A stretch of 51,413 bases of DNA from WLMZ01 sp037139095 (GCA_037139095.1 JBAXHD010000017.1:1-51413); one strand, 5' to 3'; counted from the stretch's first letter, positions 1 to 9,309 are shown. Notes: a model not told the origin generated them from the sequence alone. Translations and numbers: made by a program.

Positions 1-48
1 GCCGAACTCAACAACGGCGCAGTACCCGTCACACTCGAGGCACGGTAA
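1..48 (+). CDS. C-terminal tail of upstream ABC transporter gene (partial)
   Basis: Only the last 15 codons are in the window, ending ...VTLEAR and stop TAA at 46-48. The stop overlaps the ATG of the next gene in the arrangement TAATG, so the two are translationally coupled. Because the next gene is an OppF/DppF-type ATPase, the fragment is most likely the end of the paired OppD/DppD ATPase. That is inferred from operon convention, not from the 15 residues. Confidence 0.5.
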   Translation, partial: AELNNGAVPVTLEAR

Positions 49-1061
49 TGGCAGGTTCAGGAACAGCACATCTGCGCGAGGGCGACATCGTCATGCGCGT
101 TGAGAACCTGGTGATGGAGTTCCCCGTAGGCCGCACAGGCCTCAAGGTAAACGCCGTCTCCGGAATCAGCTTCGACGTCATGCGCGGCGAGACCCTCGGT
201 CTTGTGGGCGAGAGCGGCTGCGGCAAAAGCACCACCGGTAAAGCGATGATGCAAATCCCGCGCCCAACGTCGGGCTCCGTCAAGCTCGAAGGCCTTGAGC
301 TCACCACGCTCGGCAACGAAGAGTTGCGCTCGGCGCGCACCAAGATGCAGATGATCTTTCAAGATCCCATCTCATCGCTGAACCCTCGTCGCATCGTGCG
401 TGACAGCGTTCGTGAGCCACTCGACGTGTGGAGCCGCGGCTCAAAGGCCGAACGCGAAGCACTCGTTAATCGCGTGCTCGAGAGCGTGGGCATCGATCCA
501 GAGCGCGCGGGCGAAAGCCGTCCGCACCAGTTCTCTGGTGGTCAATGTCAGCGCATCTCTATTGCCCGCTCACTTGTGCTCGACCCCACCTTGATCATCT
601 GCGACGAACCCGTGTCGGCGCTCGACGTAAGCGTGCAGGCGCAGGTCATCAACCTGCTCGAAGACCTCAAGAAGCAATACGGACTCACCCTGATCTTCAT
701 CGCCCACGACCTCGCCGTCGTGAAGAACATCAGCGACCGAGTTGCCGTGATGTACCTCGGCAAGATGTGCGAGATCTCTCCCAGCGACGACCTCTACGCA
801 CGTCCGGCACACCCGTATACGCGGGTCTTGATCGATTCGATTCCTGTTCCCGATCCACAGGCTGTGCTCGCCGACGCATCAACAATCGGCGAACCAGGGT
901 CACCGGTCACGCCGCCCTCGGGTTGCCGCTTTCACCCCCGATGCCAGTTTGCTGACGACATCTGCAAGACCACCGAACCAATCTTGCACGACATTGGCAG
1001 CGGTCACTTCGTAGCGTGTCACCATCCGCTCGAAGTACCTGTAGCCATTCAGACTCGCTAG
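48..1061 (+). CDS. oppF: Oligopeptide/dipeptide ABC transporter ATPase, OppF/DppF type
   Basis: Cytoplasmic ATPase that powers uptake of short peptides through a two-permease, two-ATPase importer. Visible motifs are Walker A GESGCGKST (residues 54-62), the ABC signature FSGGQCQRIS, and Walker B LIICDEPVSALD. The C-terminal extension typical of oligopeptide/dipeptide ATPases carries the cysteine cluster CRFHPRC...C...C (about residues 295-325). At 337 aa the length is normal for OppF. The start overlaps the preceding stop (TAATG). The substrate (oligopeptide, dipeptide or nickel/sugar variants) cannot be decided from this subunit alone. The product family is secure; the gene symbol is by family only. 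Confidence 0.92.
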   Translation: MAGSGTAHLREGDIVMRVENLVMEFPVGRTGLKVNAVSGISFDVMRGETLGLVGESGCGKSTTGKAMMQIPRPTSGSVKLEGLELTTLGNEELRSARTKMQMIFQDPISSLNPRRIVRDSVREPLDVWSRGSKAEREALVNRVLESVGIDPERAGESRPHQFSGGQCQRISIARSLVLDPTLIICDEPVSALDVSVQAQVINLLEDLKKQYGLTLIFIAHDLAVVKNISDRVAVMYLGKMCEISPSDDLYARPAHPYTRVLIDSIPVPDPQAVLADASTIGEPGSPVTPPSGCRFHPRCQFADDICKTTEPILHDIGSGHFVACHHPLEVPVAIQTR

Positions 1062-1067
1062 GCCACG

Positions 1068-1079
1068 GCCCGTTCGGGC
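1068..1079. terminator. Short hairpin between convergent genes, possible bidirectional terminator
   Basis: GCCC-GTTC-GGGC lies in the 18-base gap between the convergent oppF and enoyl-CoA hydratase stops. The stem is short and there is no clear T-tract, so a terminator role is only suggested by position. Confidence 0.3.
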
Positions 1080-1883
1080 TTAACCATTGGTGAACTTGGC
1101 TGGGCGCTTCTCGATGAACGCGATCATTGCTTCGCGGAAATCGTTGGTCTGGCCCAACATGATCTGCTGGCGATTCTCAAGATCGATTGCGGCCTGCATG
1201 CCCGGAATCTCAAGCGCTGACCACATGCCCTCTTTGGTCATTGCTACGCCCATTGGGGCGAGGCCGATGATCTGCTTGGCTTTGGCGTAGGCGGCTTCAA
1301 GCAATGCTTCGTCGTCGTATACATCGACCACAAGACCAATGCGGTATGCCTCGGCGCTATCGAAGGTGCGGCCCGTGAGCATCAGTTCTTGAGCACGCAC
1401 CGCGCCAATCAGTCGGGGCAACAACCAACTGGTGCCAATGTCGCACGCAGACAAACCCAGTCGAATGAACGCTGCGCTGAAGTTGGCTGACTTGGCGCAC
1501 AGCCGAATGTCGGATCCGAGCACAAGAGCGAACCCTCCCCCGGCTGCCGGACCGTTCACAGCGCTGATGATCGGTTGCGGTATCGAACGCATTCTTGGAA
1601 TCAACGACGAAATGTGCTTCTGCACAGCGAAACTGCTCTGCAGTGGGCCAAGTGACTCGGTGTTCGGAGCCTTGCCGTAGCCGGTGAGGTCGAGTCCTGC
1701 GCAGAACCCCCTGCCGGCGCCAGTGAGCACCACCACGCGGGCGGTGGGATCTATAGCGATCTCATCGAGCGTGTCGTGCAATCCCTGCACGAGTTCGTTG
1801 GTCATCGCGTTGAGCCGCGCTGGACGACTCAAGGTGATCTGGACAACACCTTCGACGGGACGGGAAATTTCGATGACTGCCAT
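1080..1883 (-). CDS. Enoyl-CoA hydratase/isomerase (crotonase family)
   Basis: The 267-aa protein has the crotonase fold signature: an N-terminal oxyanion-hole region (GRGFCAGLDL) and the second oxyanion block near NGPAAGGGFALVLGSDIR. It probably hydrates 2-enoyl-CoA thioesters in fatty-acid or other acyl-CoA degradation. The start is the ATG at 1881-1883 (MAVIEISRP); the longer open frame upstream is Arg/Cys-rich and unlike the family. Glu follows neither canonical catalytic position cleanly, so isomerase or other acyl-CoA chemistry is possible. It stands alone, convergent with oppF and divergent from the AlkA-like gene. Confidence 0.85.
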   Translation of the reverse strand: MAVIEISRPVEGVVQITLSRPARLNAMTNELVQGLHDTLDEIAIDPTARVVVLTGAGRGFCAGLDLTGYGKAPNTESLGPLQSSFAVQKHISSLIPRMRSIPQPIISAVNGPAAGGGFALVLGSDIRLCAKSANFSAAFIRLGLSACDIGTSWLLPRLIGAVRAQELMLTGRTFDSAEAYRIGLVVDVYDDEALLEAAYAKAKQIIGLAPMGVAMTKEGMWSALEIPGMQAAIDLENRQQIMLGQTNDFREAMIAFIEKRPAKFTNG

Positions 1884-1952
1884 GCATCTATCGTGACGCA
1901 CACAGCGCTGCCGCCATCTATCGAACGACCAACGGTGGGACACGTAAGGCGA

Positions 1953-1970
1953 ACTACGGTTCGCCGTAGT
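1953..1970. promoter_or_regulatory. Perfect 7-bp inverted repeat with TTCG loop over the glycosylase start
   Basis: ACTACGG-TTCG-CCGTAGT spans 1953-1970. It overlaps the GTG start (1969) and contains a candidate -10 hexamer TACGGT (1955-1960). It could form an RNA hairpin in either direction or be a protein-binding palindrome. The function is unknown. Confidence 0.35.
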
Positions 1971-2862
1971 GCTCGTACATGTCGATCCTGCAACGAACCT
2001 TCGCTTAACACTGAGCGCGTATCGATTTGGATCGAGCGACCCCACCACTCAGCTCAGCAACGGCCAATTCTGGCGATCGACACACACCCCGATCGGACCC
2101 GCCACACTTCACCTCACGTGGCACGATGGGACGATCTCGCTGCAGGCGTGGGGCCCCGGGGCCGACTGGATGATCAACGGCGTCAACGAATTGATTGGCG
2201 CGCACGACACGGGGTTGCAGTTGCCCGATGCGGCTCATCCAAAGGTTGTTCGCGCTCACCGCAATCATCCGGGTCTGCGTATTGGGGCCAGTCGCACGCT
2301 GTACCACGAGTTGCTCCCTACAATCCTTGGCCAGCGCGTCACTGCGGCCGAAGCAATCGGTCAATGGCGCAGGCTGTGCGGAGAACTTGGTGACCCTGCG
2401 CCGGGACCAAACGACACCCTGCGCCTGCCTCCGCATCCGGAGCGAATTCTCGGTAAGCCCGCGTGGTGGTATCACCCGTTTGGCATCGAGGCTAAGCGCG
2501 CCGAGGCTCTGAGAACGGTGGCGCGCCACGCCGCCCGCATCGAGCAATGGTCCACGCTGCCGACCCTTGAGGCTGCACAGAAACTTCAGTTGTTGCGGGG
2601 CATCGGACCATGGACAATCGGCTCAGCAACCGCGCATGCTCTCGGTGATCCCGACGCCGTTCCGGTAGGAGACTTCCACATTCCAAACATGGTGTGTTGG
2701 GTTCTCGCCGACAGGCCACGCGGCACCGACTCCGAGATGCTCGATTTGCTTGAGCCGTACCGGGGACAACGCGGCCGGGTGATTCGCCTGCTTGGTCTCG
2801 ATGGCAACGCTGCGCCAAAGTTTGGGCCACGCCAGCGGATACAGCCGATGCACCAACGCTGA
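1969..2862 (+). CDS. DNA-3-methyladenine glycosylase II-like (HhH-GPD superfamily, AlkA type)
   Basis: Predicted base-excision repair glycosylase that removes alkylated bases. It is 297 aa. The helix-hairpin-helix is LRGIGPWTIGSATAHAL (about residues 207-223), followed by the catalytic-type Asp in VPVGDFHI about 12 residues later, the usual HhH-GPD spacing. The N-terminal half (DPTTQL..FWRSTHTPIGPATLHL) resembles the AlkA N-domain found in actinobacterial proteins. The start is GTG 1969 with no Shine-Dalgarno; a TANNNT hexamer sits 8 bases upstream, so the message may be leaderless. Substrate range (3-methyladenine or broader) cannot be set from sequence. Confidence 0.82.
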   Translation: MLVHVDPATNLRLTLSAYRFGSSDPTTQLSNGQFWRSTHTPIGPATLHLTWHDGTISLQAWGPGADWMINGVNELIGAHDTGLQLPDAAHPKVVRAHRNHPGLRIGASRTLYHELLPTILGQRVTAAEAIGQWRRLCGELGDPAPGPNDTLRLPPHPERILGKPAWWYHPFGIEAKRAEALRTVARHAARIEQWSTLPTLEAAQKLQLLRGIGPWTIGSATAHALGDPDAVPVGDFHIPNMVCWVLADRPRGTDSEMLDLLEPYRGQRGRVIRLLGLDGNAAPKFGPRQRIQPMHQR

Positions 2863-2934
2863 GGCGCTCCTGCCTCATACGTTTTAGAGTCTGCGTGTTA
2901 GCGTCGCAGGGCTTGCAGCTACCAACACTTTGCC

Positions 2935-4209
2935 ATGACCCACACACTCGATCCCATCGCCGAAACTGTTACCGAGTCGACTTCAGCTGAGGTCGGCACC
3001 AACCGGATTGCGCAGCGCCGTCGCCAATGGCGCACCCTTGTGAAGCGTGCCTCCGTGGCATATGTGTTGAGCCGAATCTGTGTAATCGCCGGCGCCGGCA
3101 TTGTTGCCGCACAGCGCGTCGTGCAAGACAGGTCCGACGGAATCCCCCGGCCACGCAACGCGCTTGGCCGCATTAACGAAGTGCTCACCTCATGGGACGG
3201 CAAGTGGTACTTCGCCATTGTTCGCCATAGTTACCCGAGCCACATTCCACCCCATGTCACATGGGACGACGTGCAGGCACGCACCGCGTTCTTCCCGATG
3301 TTTCCCACCTTGGTGAGGTGGCTCGATCACGTGCTGCCAGGCGGCGATGTCTTCGCTGCGCTGTTCATGAACTTCGTCTTCGGCGCGCTGGCTGTGTACC
3401 TCGTTGGCCAGCTCACACGTACCATGTTCGACGACCGCGTTGCCTATCGAGCGATGCTGCTGATGGCGTTCTTCCCCGGCAGCTTCGTGCTCTCGTTTAC
3501 CTACAGCGAAGCAACGTTGCTTGTGTTCGCTGCTGGCTGCTTACTGTGCCTACAGCGTCGACATTGGGTAGCTGCTGGAACGTTGGCCGCTCTCGGAGCC
3601 GCCACACGGCCCAATGGCATCGCTCTCATCGCCGCCTGCGCAGTGGCTGCTGTCATCGCGCTACGACAACGACGCGAGTGGCGCTCGCTGGCTGCTCCCC
3701 TGCTCGCCCCACTGGGCTTCATCGGCTTCCACTTGTTCTTGTGGCGCCGCACCGGTGAGAACTGGGCCTGGTTCCGCACCCAACGCGAAGCTTGGGCCGA
3801 AGGCACCAGCTTTGGATTTACAGCCATCCACAAGACCATCAATGCGTTTGCTCGCCCAATGTCGTCGCCCACCGACCTCATTACAGCCGTGTCGTTTTTG
3901 GCCATGGTTGTTCTGCTCTACTTGGCGTGGAAGAAGCGGCTGCCGCTGCCGATCTTGACCTACAGCCTGGTGGTGCTGGTGTTGATGCTGGCCCCCAGCA
4001 CGGTTACAGCCCGTCCGCGCTTTTTGTACACCGCATTTCCATTGCTGATCTCAGCTGCGGCGTGGATTCGCGATCTCGAAATCGCTCACGAACACGACAG
4101 CGAAGAACTCTCGAGCGGTCACGAACTGTGGACCGTGGTGCTGGCGTTGTGCGCCGCAGGAATCGTGACCCTCACGGGTCTCTACGGCGTGTTCGGCGCA
4201 ATACCGTAG
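2935..4209 (+). CDS. PIG-V-like integral membrane mannosyltransferase (GT-C)
   Basis: A 424-aa multi-pass membrane protein with about nine hydrophobic segments after a charged cytoplasmic N-terminus. The diagnostic features of PIG-V/GPI mannosyltransferase-2-like actinobacterial proteins are visible: SWDGKWYFAIVRHSYP followed by FFPMFPTLVRW in the first extracytoplasmic loop, and ATRPNGIAL later. These enzymes use polyprenyl-phospho-mannose as donor outside the membrane. Its stop is 2 bases from the end of the convergent polyprenol-phosphate-mannose synthase gene, which would supply that donor. The acceptor is unknown (lipid, glycan or protein). Confidence 0.78.
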   Translation: MTHTLDPIAETVTESTSAEVGTNRIAQRRRQWRTLVKRASVAYVLSRICVIAGAGIVAAQRVVQDRSDGIPRPRNALGRINEVLTSWDGKWYFAIVRHSYPSHIPPHVTWDDVQARTAFFPMFPTLVRWLDHVLPGGDVFAALFMNFVFGALAVYLVGQLTRTMFDDRVAYRAMLLMAFFPGSFVLSFTYSEATLLVFAAGCLLCLQRRHWVAAGTLAALGAATRPNGIALIAACAVAAVIALRQRREWRSLAAPLLAPLGFIGFHLFLWRRTGENWAWFRTQREAWAEGTSFGFTAIHKTINAFARPMSSPTDLITAVSFLAMVVLLYLAWKKRLPLPILTYSLVVLVLMLAPSTVTARPRFLYTAFPLLISAAAWIRDLEIAHEHDSEELSSGHELWTVVLALCAAGIVTLTGLYGVFGAIP

Positions 4210-4211
4210 GG

Positions 4212-4952
4212 CTATCTCGACGTTGAAAAACGGCGGCGAACTTTGGCCCACGAATCGGATACGGCCCAACCAGTTACCAGCAGCATCGACTCGGTAATGA
4301 TTCGGCCCGACATCTTTGAGGTGCCGAACTCACGGTCGATAAATGTGATCGGCTCTTCAACGACTGAGTAACCAGCACGAATCAAGCGACGCACGAGTTC
4401 GGTGAGAAAGGCGTAGCCCTCGGCCTGCGTGGAGGTTGGGTCGATGGCTCCCAGGGCACTGGCCCGATAGGCACGAAAGCCTGATGTGCAGTCATGAATA
4501 TGAAGGCGCAAGACACCGCTGGTGTAGCGATTTCCCCAACGCGACAGCAAACGACGATGCACCGGCCAATTCAGGGTTCCGCCGCCAGCGACGTAACGAG
4601 AGCCAACTACAGCGTCGGCGCCCTTCTCGATGCGGGCGACCATCGCAGGAAGGGCCTTGGGGTCATGCGAGAAATCGCAGTCCATGGAGACGATGACCTC
4701 GTAGTCGCCCTGCAGCGCCTCGCCGAAGCCGTGACGGTACGCGCTGCCGAGGCCTTGTTTGGCAGCTCGGTGCAATACATGAATATTGCCAAGCTCGGCG
4801 GCGGTCTCGTCGGCAAGCTTGCCCGTGCCGTCGGGGCTGTTGTCATCGACAACAAGAATGTGTGCATCGGGCAACGAGTTACGCACCTCTTCGAGGAAGC
4901 GAACGATGTTGTCAGCTTCTTGATAGGTGGGCACCACTACAACCGTTCGCAC
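4212..4952 (-). CDS. ppm1: Polyprenol monophosphomannose synthase (GT2, DPM1/Ppm1 type)
   Basis: Transfers mannose from GDP-mannose to polyprenyl phosphate at the inner face of the membrane. The 246-aa soluble domain shows VVDDNSPDGTG (residues 35-44), the DxD-type metal site DCDFSHDP (91-98), SRYVAGG, and the HDCTSGFRAYR block typical of Ppm1/DPM1. No C-terminal membrane segments are present, so it is the free-standing catalytic form. GTG start at 4952; a TAGCGT hexamer (4961-4966) lies 8 bases upstream, suggesting leaderless initiation. It should feed the mannosyl donor to the adjacent PIG-V-like enzyme and possibly to the GT39-like proteins downstream. Glucose or another hexose cannot be excluded. 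Confidence 0.88.
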   Translation of the reverse strand: MRTVVVVPTYQEADNIVRFLEEVRNSLPDAHILVVDDNSPDGTGKLADETAAELGNIHVLHRAAKQGLGSAYRHGFGEALQGDYEVIVSMDCDFSHDPKALPAMVARIEKGADAVVGSRYVAGGGTLNWPVHRRLLSRWGNRYTSGVLRLHIHDCTSGFRAYRASALGAIDPTSTQAEGYAFLTELVRRLIRAGYSVVEEPITFIDREFGTSKMSGRIITESMLLVTGWAVSDSWAKVRRRFSTSR

Positions 4953-4960
4953 GGTGTGCC

Positions 4961-4966
4961 ACGCTA
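4961..4966 (-). promoter_or_regulatory. Candidate -10 hexamer for ppm1 (TAGCGT)
   Basis: TAGCGT on the minus strand ends 8 bases before the GTG start, the spacing expected for a leaderless transcript. No convincing -35 element is seen. Confidence 0.4.
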
Positions 4967-4995
4967 GCGCGAACCCCTTGGGGTGGATGTAGTCC

Positions 4996-7900
4996 GTGTT
5001 ACAGTTCGGCCGCTGTACCAGCCTGCAGCTACTGCTTATGAGCGTCTTTTTTTCAGAACTCCTCCTTCGTGTTCAACGCTCACGACTCCGCCTGCACGTA
5101 CTGCTGCTCGCTGCACTGGCCTACATTCCGTCACTCGCAGCCGCGCCTGGAAAAATTCCTGCCGACACCAAACTGTTCTTGTATCTCAACCCGGCGCGCC
5201 TCACCGGCGATGCGCCGTACTCGTGGGACACTCGTCAGTTCGCTGGATGGGTCCCCCACCAAACGCTGAGTTACCTGTGGCCATCTGGGCCGTGGTACTC
5301 GCTCTGCAATGCAATCGGAATGCCCGATTGGGTCGCGCATCGCCTCTGGATCGGTTCGCTGATGTTTGCGGCCGGCCTCGGCGCGCGTTGGGCGGCAAAG
5401 CATCTTGGCATTCCGGCCACCGGCGCACTGATTGCCGCGATGTTCTACCAACTCTCGCCATACGTGCTGCCGTACGTGTCACGCACTTCGGCGATGCTGC
5501 TGCCGTGGGCCGGTCTCGGATGGTTAATCGGGCTCACCATTCGGGCAGCCACGCGCACAAAGTGGCGCGATGTCGCGCTCTTCGGACTCGTGATGGCAAC
5601 TGTGGCGGCACCAAACGCGACTGCGATCTTGATGGTCGCCCCCGGTCCTGTGCTCTGGCTGTTGCACGCCGCGTGGGGCCGATCGATCACCTGGCGACGC
5701 GCGATTGTGGTCGCCGTCAAGATCGGTGCGATCAGCTTGCTGATGTCTGCATGGTGGATCGCCATGCTCGCTGTGCAAGGCCGTTTCGGCGCCGATGTGC
5801 TCGGCTACTCCGAAACACTCGAGGCCGTCTCGTCGGTGTCGTCGGCGAGCGAAGTCTTGCGCGGCATGGGTTACTGGCTGTTCTACCTGCGCGACCCAGT
5901 GGGTTTTGCCACCACAGCCTCCGAGCGCTACATGGCGTCGGGCCAGTTGGTCGCGATCTCGTTCATGGTTTTGGGTGTTGCGCTACTTGGCCTCGTCGTC
6001 ACCCGATGGACAAGCCGCCGATACGCCGCCCTGCTGGTGTTTGTGGGCGTCGTTCTTGCCGTAGGCGTGCATCCCATTTCGAACTCATCGCCGTTGATGT
6101 CTCCACTCGCCCACAACTCTCGGTCGGCATTGGCTCTCGCGTTGCGGAGCAGCACCCGCGCACTGCCACTGAGCACATTTGGACTCGCTCTCGGCGCTGG
6201 CGCGCTTGTGGCTGCGATCTCGCGCACTCATTGGCGCGTACGCCACGCGGCACCGTGGCTCATCGGCTTACTTGCAATCGTCAATCTGCCGGCGCTCTTC
6301 GATGGTGGCTTTGTCGATCCCAACCTCGTTCACGATCAACAGGTACCGAGTGCCTGGACACAAGCGGCGAAGGCTCTCGACACTTCGCCGCAGGGTTACC
6401 GTGTCATGCAGTTACCCGGCCTTGAGTTCGGCGCGTTCCGATGGGGCTATACCGTCGACCCGCCGCTGCCTGCTCTTACCAACCGACCGGTCATCACCCG
6501 TGATCTCTTGCCACTCGGCAGCGCCGCGGCTATGGACACCTTGTATGCGCTCGACGACCGATTCCAAGAGGGCACGATCAACGCAGCTGCCGTGGCCCCC
6601 ATCGCCCGACTGTTCGGCGCCGACACGCTCTGGGTCACCAACGATGTTGCCTTCGAACGATTTCGCACTCCGCGCCCAGAGCTCACTCACGAACTCTTCG
6701 CTCACCCTTCCTCTCAGTTAGGGCCTGCACATTCATATGGCGTCGCTGCCGTGAGCACTCCCACGCTCGCGATGGTCGACGAGCAGTCCATCAGTAACGC
6801 GGCCGTTGGCACTCCGCTGCCGCCTGTAGACCTTGTTCCAGTGCTCAACCCGCAGCCCATCGTGCGCGCCAAAACGGGCAGCGTTGTTCTCGCCGGAAGT
6901 GGCGACGGCATCGTCGATGCGGCTGGCGCAGGCTTGCTCACCGGAGACGAACTGATCCGCTATGCAGCCAACCTTCAGGCTCCGGATCAGAGCGGTTCTG
7001 CGGCGGACCCCGTCGCATCAGCCGACCGCGTCATCGTCACCGACACCAACCGCAAGCGAGCCCATCATTGGCGCGGTTCGCAAGACGTCACGGGTTTCAC
7101 CGAAGACGGCTCGACAAACCCTGGCGTGCTCACCTTTGATAGCGCTGACCAACGCATCCCCGTGTTCCCGAACCAGACCAGCAACGACATGACCATTGCC
7201 GAGCAGCGCGGCGCGATCCATGCCTCGGCGAGCTCATACGGCGAACCGTTCGCGTATCGACCAGAAGACCGCGCCGCAATGGCGATAGATGGCGACGTCA
7301 ACACAGCGTGGATCACCGGCGACCATGGCCAGCCCGTCGGAGAGTTCATTCGTCTCACCGCTGACGCACCGATCGACAAGATCACGCTCACTCAACCACT
7401 CGATGCTCGCAATCGCTGGATCACGCGCGTCACGCTCACCGACGACGCAGGTCCTCGCAGCATCGACCTCACAGCCGATTCACGATCCGCCACAGGCCAA
7501 CTCATTGCGCTGCAGCGCCGCTCGAGCCATGTGACCATTCGCATCGATGCCATCGACTACGACCGAGGCGCTACCTCGCCCGCGCTCGACGGCGTGGGCT
7601 TTGCCGAAGTGACCACTGACATGGGAGCGATGCACGAGATCGTCCGCGTACCGAACAATGTGCTGCTGCGAACAGCCGCAACCCAGCCTGTCGACCTCGT
7701 CTTCTCACGGTTGCGCACACGGCCAACAAACCGCTACCGCCATGACCCCGAGCTCACGATGAGCCGAGCGTTCACGCTCAGCGATCCCCGCGCTTTCGAT
7801 GCATCAATCAGTGCCCGCATTTCACAACGATCAAGCGATGCTGTTCTCGCCGGGTTGCTGAAGTGGAAGGGCACGACATCGTCGGCTCACCTCACCGGCG

Positions 7901-9309
7901 TTCCGGCAATGGGCGGATGGGCCGCCACCGACGGCAATCCATCCACCTCGTGGGTGACGCCGTTTGGTGGTGCCGTCGGCGCTTCGCTACACATTCCGCG
8001 CACAGTACGGGGCGCACTCACAACGCTGACCATGCGCCAGCCAGTGTCAGATCAGTTGGGCACGATTACAGAAGTCAGCATCAAGGCCGGGGCCACTACG
8101 CAGGTCGCGGCGGTGTCTGCACCAGATGCCCAAGGCTTCAGCACGCTCACGTTCCCATCGCTCTCGGGCGGAGCCATTGATCTCACGGTTACTGCCACCA
8201 ACGGAGCCACCACTACCGATCGGCGGTTCGCCGACCGTGTCACGCTTCCGGTAGGTATCAGCGAGATCACGGGCGACGGCATCGCCGCCACCTCGCTTCC
8301 CGAAAAATTCGATAGCGGCTGCCGCAGCGACCTCATCACTATCGACGGGAGCCCGATACCCGTTCGTCTGTCAGGGCAGATGCTGGCGCTGCTCTCTGAT
8401 CACGATGCCCGAGTCGACCTTTGCGGCTCCTCGCAGGTCACCGTGGGTGGCGGCGAGCACTTCATCAACACGCTCAACGGATTGCTCACCGGCGCAGACA
8501 TCAATCAGATCGTTCTGCGCAGCACGTCGATCACTACGGCCCAGCCAGCACCAATAGGCGACCCGTCGGCAACGCCTACTGGCCTGCTTGCTGCACCAAC
8601 TGTGCAGATCCTCAACAGCACGCGCACCACGCGCACGATCTCTGTTGGCGCATGTCCACGTGGCTGCTGGTTGGTTTTTGGAGAGGGCTACAACCTTGGA
8701 TGGGGCGCCTCTGTTGCAGGCAAGCCGCTCGGAACTCAGCAAGTAGTCGATGGCGGCTTCAACGGTTGGCTACTGCCTCCAAGTGCCGCTACTCAGACCG
8801 TGAACCTCGTGTGGGCCGGTCAGAACTCGGTAAATCTCGGTCTGTTGCTCTCGGGGCTTGGTATTGCGCTCTGCCTCGCCCTGATTGTGTTCGACCGACG
8901 ACGCACTGCACCGGCCGATGTGTTTGAGCCGCGGTTCACCGCACTTTGGAACCACCGCTCGACTCAACCGTTACTCGGTCTCGCACGGTCATCAATCATC
9001 AGCATCTCGATCGCCACCGTGGTGGGGGCCTTGGTCATCGCACCCAAGTGGGGCCTATTCTGCGGCTTCATTGCGTTCACTTGCTGCATACCGCTGAGAC
9101 GACCACAACTGGTCGGACCCGCTGCCTTTTGCGTCGCAATGTACATCGCAGTGGTCATGGTGCACCGCGTGCGGGCTTATCACCCATTCCCGAATGGCGG
9201 CTGGCCCGGCGTGTTCGAAGATATGAACCGTCCGGCACTGGCGGTCATCGTGCTCTTGCTGGCAAGCATCTCGACTCGGCGTAGTTCAGTCGACGGCGAC
9301 ACTCGCTAA
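4996..9309 (+). CDS. aftD: AftD-like alpha-(1->3)-arabinofuranosyltransferase (DUF3367) with discoidin-like domains
   Basis: A 1437-aa membrane glycosyltransferase matching the architecture and size of mycobacterial AftD (about 1400 aa). It has an N-terminal GT-C membrane module, a very long extracytoplasmic region, and C-terminal transmembrane segments (about 1279-1300 and three or four more up to 1430). The first loop carries PADTKLFLYLNPARL..W and YLWPSGPWYS; the Asp of ADTK (residue 57) is at the position I recall as the proposed catalytic residue of AftD. Two F5/8-type (discoidin) carbohydrate-binding signatures are visible, AIDGDVNTAW near residue 770 and ATDGNPSTSW near 980. The donor would be decaprenyl-phospho-arabinose, made by the ubiA/dprE1/dprE2 genes at 28392-32173. 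The start is GTG 4996 or, equally plausible, ATG 5038 (1423 aa). The acceptor is unknown. Confidence 0.85.
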   Translation: MLQFGRCTSLQLLLMSVFFSELLLRVQRSRLRLHVLLLAALAYIPSLAAAPGKIPADTKLFLYLNPARLTGDAPYSWDTRQFAGWVPHQTLSYLWPSGPWYSLCNAIGMPDWVAHRLWIGSLMFAAGLGARWAAKHLGIPATGALIAAMFYQLSPYVLPYVSRTSAMLLPWAGLGWLIGLTIRAATRTKWRDVALFGLVMATVAAPNATAILMVAPGPVLWLLHAAWGRSITWRRAIVVAVKIGAISLLMSAWWIAMLAVQGRFGADVLGYSETLEAVSSVSSASEVLRGMGYWLFYLRDPVGFATTASERYMASGQLVAISFMVLGVALLGLVVTRWTSRRYAALLVFVGVVLAVGVHPISNSSPLMSPLAHNSRSALALALRSSTRALPLSTFGLALGAGALVAAISRTHWRVRHAAPWLIGLLAIVNLPALFDGGFVDPNLVHDQQVPSAWTQAAKALDTSPQGYRVMQLPGLEFGAFRWGYTVDPPLPALTNRPVITRDLLPLGSAAAMDTLYALDDRFQEGTINAAAVAPIARLFGADTLWVTNDVAFERFRTPRPELTHELFAHPSSQLGPAHSYGVAAVSTPTLAMVDEQSISNAAVGTPLPPVDLVPVLNPQPIVRAKTGSVVLAGSGDGIVDAAGAGLLTGDELIRYAANLQAPDQSGSAADPVASADRVIVTDTNRKRAHHWRGSQDVTGFTEDGSTNPGVLTFDSADQRIPVFPNQTSNDMTIAEQRGAIHASASSYGEPFAYRPEDRAAMAIDGDVNTAWITGDHGQPVGEFIRLTADAPIDKITLTQPLDARNRWITRVTLTDDAGPRSIDLTADSRSATGQLIALQRRSSHVTIRIDAIDYDRGATSPALDGVGFAEVTTDMGAMHEIVRVPNNVLLRTAATQPVDLVFSRLRTRPTNRYRHDPELTMSRAFTLSDPRAFDASISARISQRSSDAVLAGLLKWKGTTSSAHLTGVPAMGGWAATDGNPSTSWVTPFGGAVGASLHIPRTVRGALTTLTMRQPVSDQLGTITEVSIKAGATTQVAAVSAPDAQGFSTLTFPSLSGGAIDLTVTATNGATTTDRRFADRVTLPVGISEITGDGIAATSLPEKFDSGCRSDLITIDGSPIPVRLSGQMLALLSDHDARVDLCGSSQVTVGGGEHFINTLNGLLTGADINQIVLRSTSITTAQPAPIGDPSATPTGLLAAPTVQILNSTRTTRTISVGACPRGCWLVFGEGYNLGWGASVAGKPLGTQQVVDGGFNGWLLPPSAATQTVNLVWAGQNSVNLGLLLSGLGIALCLALIVFDRRRTAPADVFEPRFTALWNHRSTQPLLGLARSSIISISIATVVGALVIAPKWGLFCGFIAFTCCIPLRRPQLVGPAAFCVAMYIAVVMVHRVRAYHPFPNGGWPGVFEDMNRPALAVIVLLLASISTRRSSVDGDTR

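Noticed and set aside
1884..2048. N-terminal extension of the enoyl-CoA hydratase
   Set aside because: Residues before MAVIEISRP are unlike the crotonase family and run into the divergent glycosylase gene.
4983..6425. 480-codon open frame on the plus strand inside the AftD-like gene
   Set aside because: Arg/Cys-rich out-of-frame shadow of a high-GC gene; the overlapping AftD frame has family motifs and clear membrane segments.
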